DNA of 6,814 nucleotides from positions 1 to 6,814 of the forward strand of contig CALANC010000205.1 of the NCBI GenBank assembly GCA_937925895.1, written 5' to 3'. This stretch comes from an uncultured Desulfobacterales bacterium (lineage in GTDB: Bacteria; Desulfobacterota; Desulfobacteria; Desulfobacterales; UBA11574). Numbering within the stretch: position 1 is the first letter of the stretch; every line of letters starts with the position of its first letter. The notes under the pieces are model-generated. The model was not told the DNA's origin. It searched no databases and saw only the letters and a list, made by a program, of their open reading frames with translations. The translations under genes and the position numbers were made by a program. This document shows, one piece after another, positions 5,775 to 6,814 of the stretch.

Positions 5775-6581
5775 TTGATCGAAGGTCGTTTAAAAGCAAA
5801 AAGAAACCTTGTGGTTTCCCTATTGGAGCAATTTGACTCACTGGTGGTAGCATTTTCAGGAGGTGTTGACAGCACATTTTTACTGGCTGTGGCACATGAA
5901 ACTCTCAAAGAAAAGGTTGTTGCCATAACCGCAGACTCACTGCTACATCCTTTGTGGGAAAAAAAAGAAGCCATTGAAATCGCAAAAAATTTGGGTGTCG
6001 AACATTTAATTGTTTCCTCAAAAGAAATGGACCAAGCTGAATTTAGAGCCAACCCGCCGGACCGTTGCTATCTCTGCAAAAAGATGCTGTTTGAAGATAT
6101 GACGTCCATCGCTAAAGAAAAGGGTATTGAACATATCGCCCACGGTGCGACCGTCGACGATCTTGACGATTATCGTCCCGGATTTATCGCAGCAAAGGAA
6201 TGGGGGATAAAGGCACCACTCATCGATGCTGAGCTCACGAAAGCCGACATCCGTGTTCTCTCAAAGGAGATGAACCTGAAAACGTGGAACAAACCTTCAA
6301 TGGCTTGTTTTGCGACCAGAATTCCTTATGGAAAACCGATAACAGAAAAGAATCTTAAAATGGTTGCAAGGGCTGAACGGATCATTTTAGATCTCGGATT
6401 CACGAGTTGTCGGGTAAGGTTGCATGACAAAATGGCGCGGATCGAAATCAACTTAGAAGAGATTGAAAAGATACTTAATCCTAAAAACAGGCGCATCATT
6501 ATCAGGGAATTCCGGAAAATCGGATTTTTATACGTTACAATAGATCTGGAGGGATATACCCAGGGAAGTATGAAAATTTAG
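5775..6581 (+). CDS. larE: LarE, ATP-dependent sacrificial sulfur transferase (nickel-pincer cofactor biosynthesis)
   Basis: LarE adenylates the carboxylates of pyridinium-3,5-biscarboxylic acid mononucleotide and converts them to thiocarboxylates. LarC then inserts nickel to give the cofactor of lactate racemase (LarA) and related enzymes. It is cytoplasmic. Seen in the 268 residues (normal for the family): the PP-loop SGGVDST at 28-34, PDRCYLCKKMLF at 95-106, HGATVDDLDDYRPG at 123-136, PSMACFATRIPYGKPI at 174-189, and the C-terminal GYTQGSM. C178 aligns with the cysteine that donates sulfur in Lactobacillus plantarum LarE (C176). The extra pair C98/C101 suggests the three-cysteine, [4Fe-4S]-cluster type described for Thermotoga maritima LarE; that reading rests on the motif only. 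The start is TTG, set by AAAGGAG upstream. larB, larC and larA are not present here, so partners must lie elsewhere. No convincing terminator follows the TAG stop. Confidence 0.93.
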   Translation: MIEGRLKAKRNLVVSLLEQFDSLVVAFSGGVDSTFLLAVAHETLKEKVVAITADSLLHPLWEKKEAIEIAKNLGVEHLIVSSKEMDQAEFRANPPDRCYLCKKMLFEDMTSIAKEKGIEHIAHGATVDDLDDYRPGFIAAKEWGIKAPLIDAELTKADIRVLSKEMNLKTWNKPSMACFATRIPYGKPITEKNLKMVARAERIILDLGFTSCRVRLHDKMARIEINLEEIEKILNPKNRRIIIREFRKIGFLYVTIDLEGYTQGSMKI

Positions 6582-6814
6582 GGTACATCCTATAATCCCT
6601 TTAATTCTGCCTTCCCTTTTAACTCATCTTTTACGGTTACTCCTATCTTTTCTTTTGATCTGTGGGTCAAAATAAAAACTGTTTTTCATCTGCTCACAAA
6701 CAATAAAAAAACCTGAATAGTACTAAGAGATACCATTATTACTCAGTGCAATAAATAGTTTGCAATTATCTAGTAATTATGTTATGAATTGAGCATGAAA
6801 ACAAAAGATGCTCG
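6582..6814. other. A/T-rich region after larE with no convincing gene
   Basis: I see no coding frame with family features. An 8-bp stem with one wobble pair (TTTTGATC 6653-6660, GGTCAAAA 6665-6672, loop of 4) lacks a T-run and is not a clear terminator. At the edge, ATG at 6795 opens a frame reading MKTKDAR to the last base, and the same bases form a small hairpin (6791-6796 with 6808-6813). No good Shine-Dalgarno precedes this ATG, so it is noted but not called as a gene. Confidence 0.5.

Noticed and set aside
5750..6052. Minus-strand frame of 100 codons overlapping the 5' part of larE
   Set aside because: It is antisense to the conserved PP-loop region of larE and has no recognisable features.
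6577..6606. AGGG...CCCT inverted repeat just after larE as a terminator
   Set aside because: Only four pairs form around a 13-nt loop, the flanks mismatch and the following T-run is short; too weak to call.

Overview
The window looks like chromosomal DNA of a Gram-negative, probably anaerobic bacterium. A Desulfobacterota-type (deltaproteobacterial) host is my best guess. It rests on the mix of a cluster-type LarE, a peptide-type ABC transporter with unusually large subunits, and a Lys/Ala/Pro-rich histone H1-like protein. There is no rRNA or other taxonomic marker, so the assignment is weak. I see no insertion sequence, phage gene, CRISPR array or tRNA.

Left part (1-4313, all minus strand): an operon for a peptide/oligopeptide-type ABC importer, read right to left. 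A sigma70-like promoter (4285-4313) is followed by a 711-residue family 5 substrate-binding protein (2115-4250), a DppB/OppB-type permease (1152-2111) and a DppC/OppC-type permease (1-1152, cut by the window edge within a few residues of its expected end). The first two genes are 3 bp apart and the two permeases overlap by one base (TAATG). The ATPase genes are not in the window and would be expected just beyond base 1. Two subunits carry insertions absent from textbook members: about 140 residues in the binding protein, and about 67 residues with two hydrophobic segments in the second permease.

Middle (4357-5652, minus strand): a single-gene unit ending in a strong, nearly symmetrical terminator (4357-4406). 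The gene encodes an unrecognised 409-residue protein. It has a histone H1-like Lys/Ala/Pro-rich N-terminus built on a tandem 22-residue repeat, an acidic linker, one transmembrane helix and a coiled-coil-rich extracytoplasmic C-terminus. Its layout suggests a DNA- or polyanion-binding tail held at the inner membrane. This is the most unusual object in the window.

Right part (5653-6814): a 122-bp AT-rich divergent intergenic region with a 22-bp imperfect palindrome at 5700-5721, then larE (5775-6581, plus strand, TTG start). larE encodes the ATP-dependent sulfur-insertion enzyme for the nickel-pincer nucleotide cofactor; no larA, larB or larC is in view. The last 233 bp are AT-rich with no convincing gene. 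A possible start codon lies at 6795, inside a short hairpin at the very edge.
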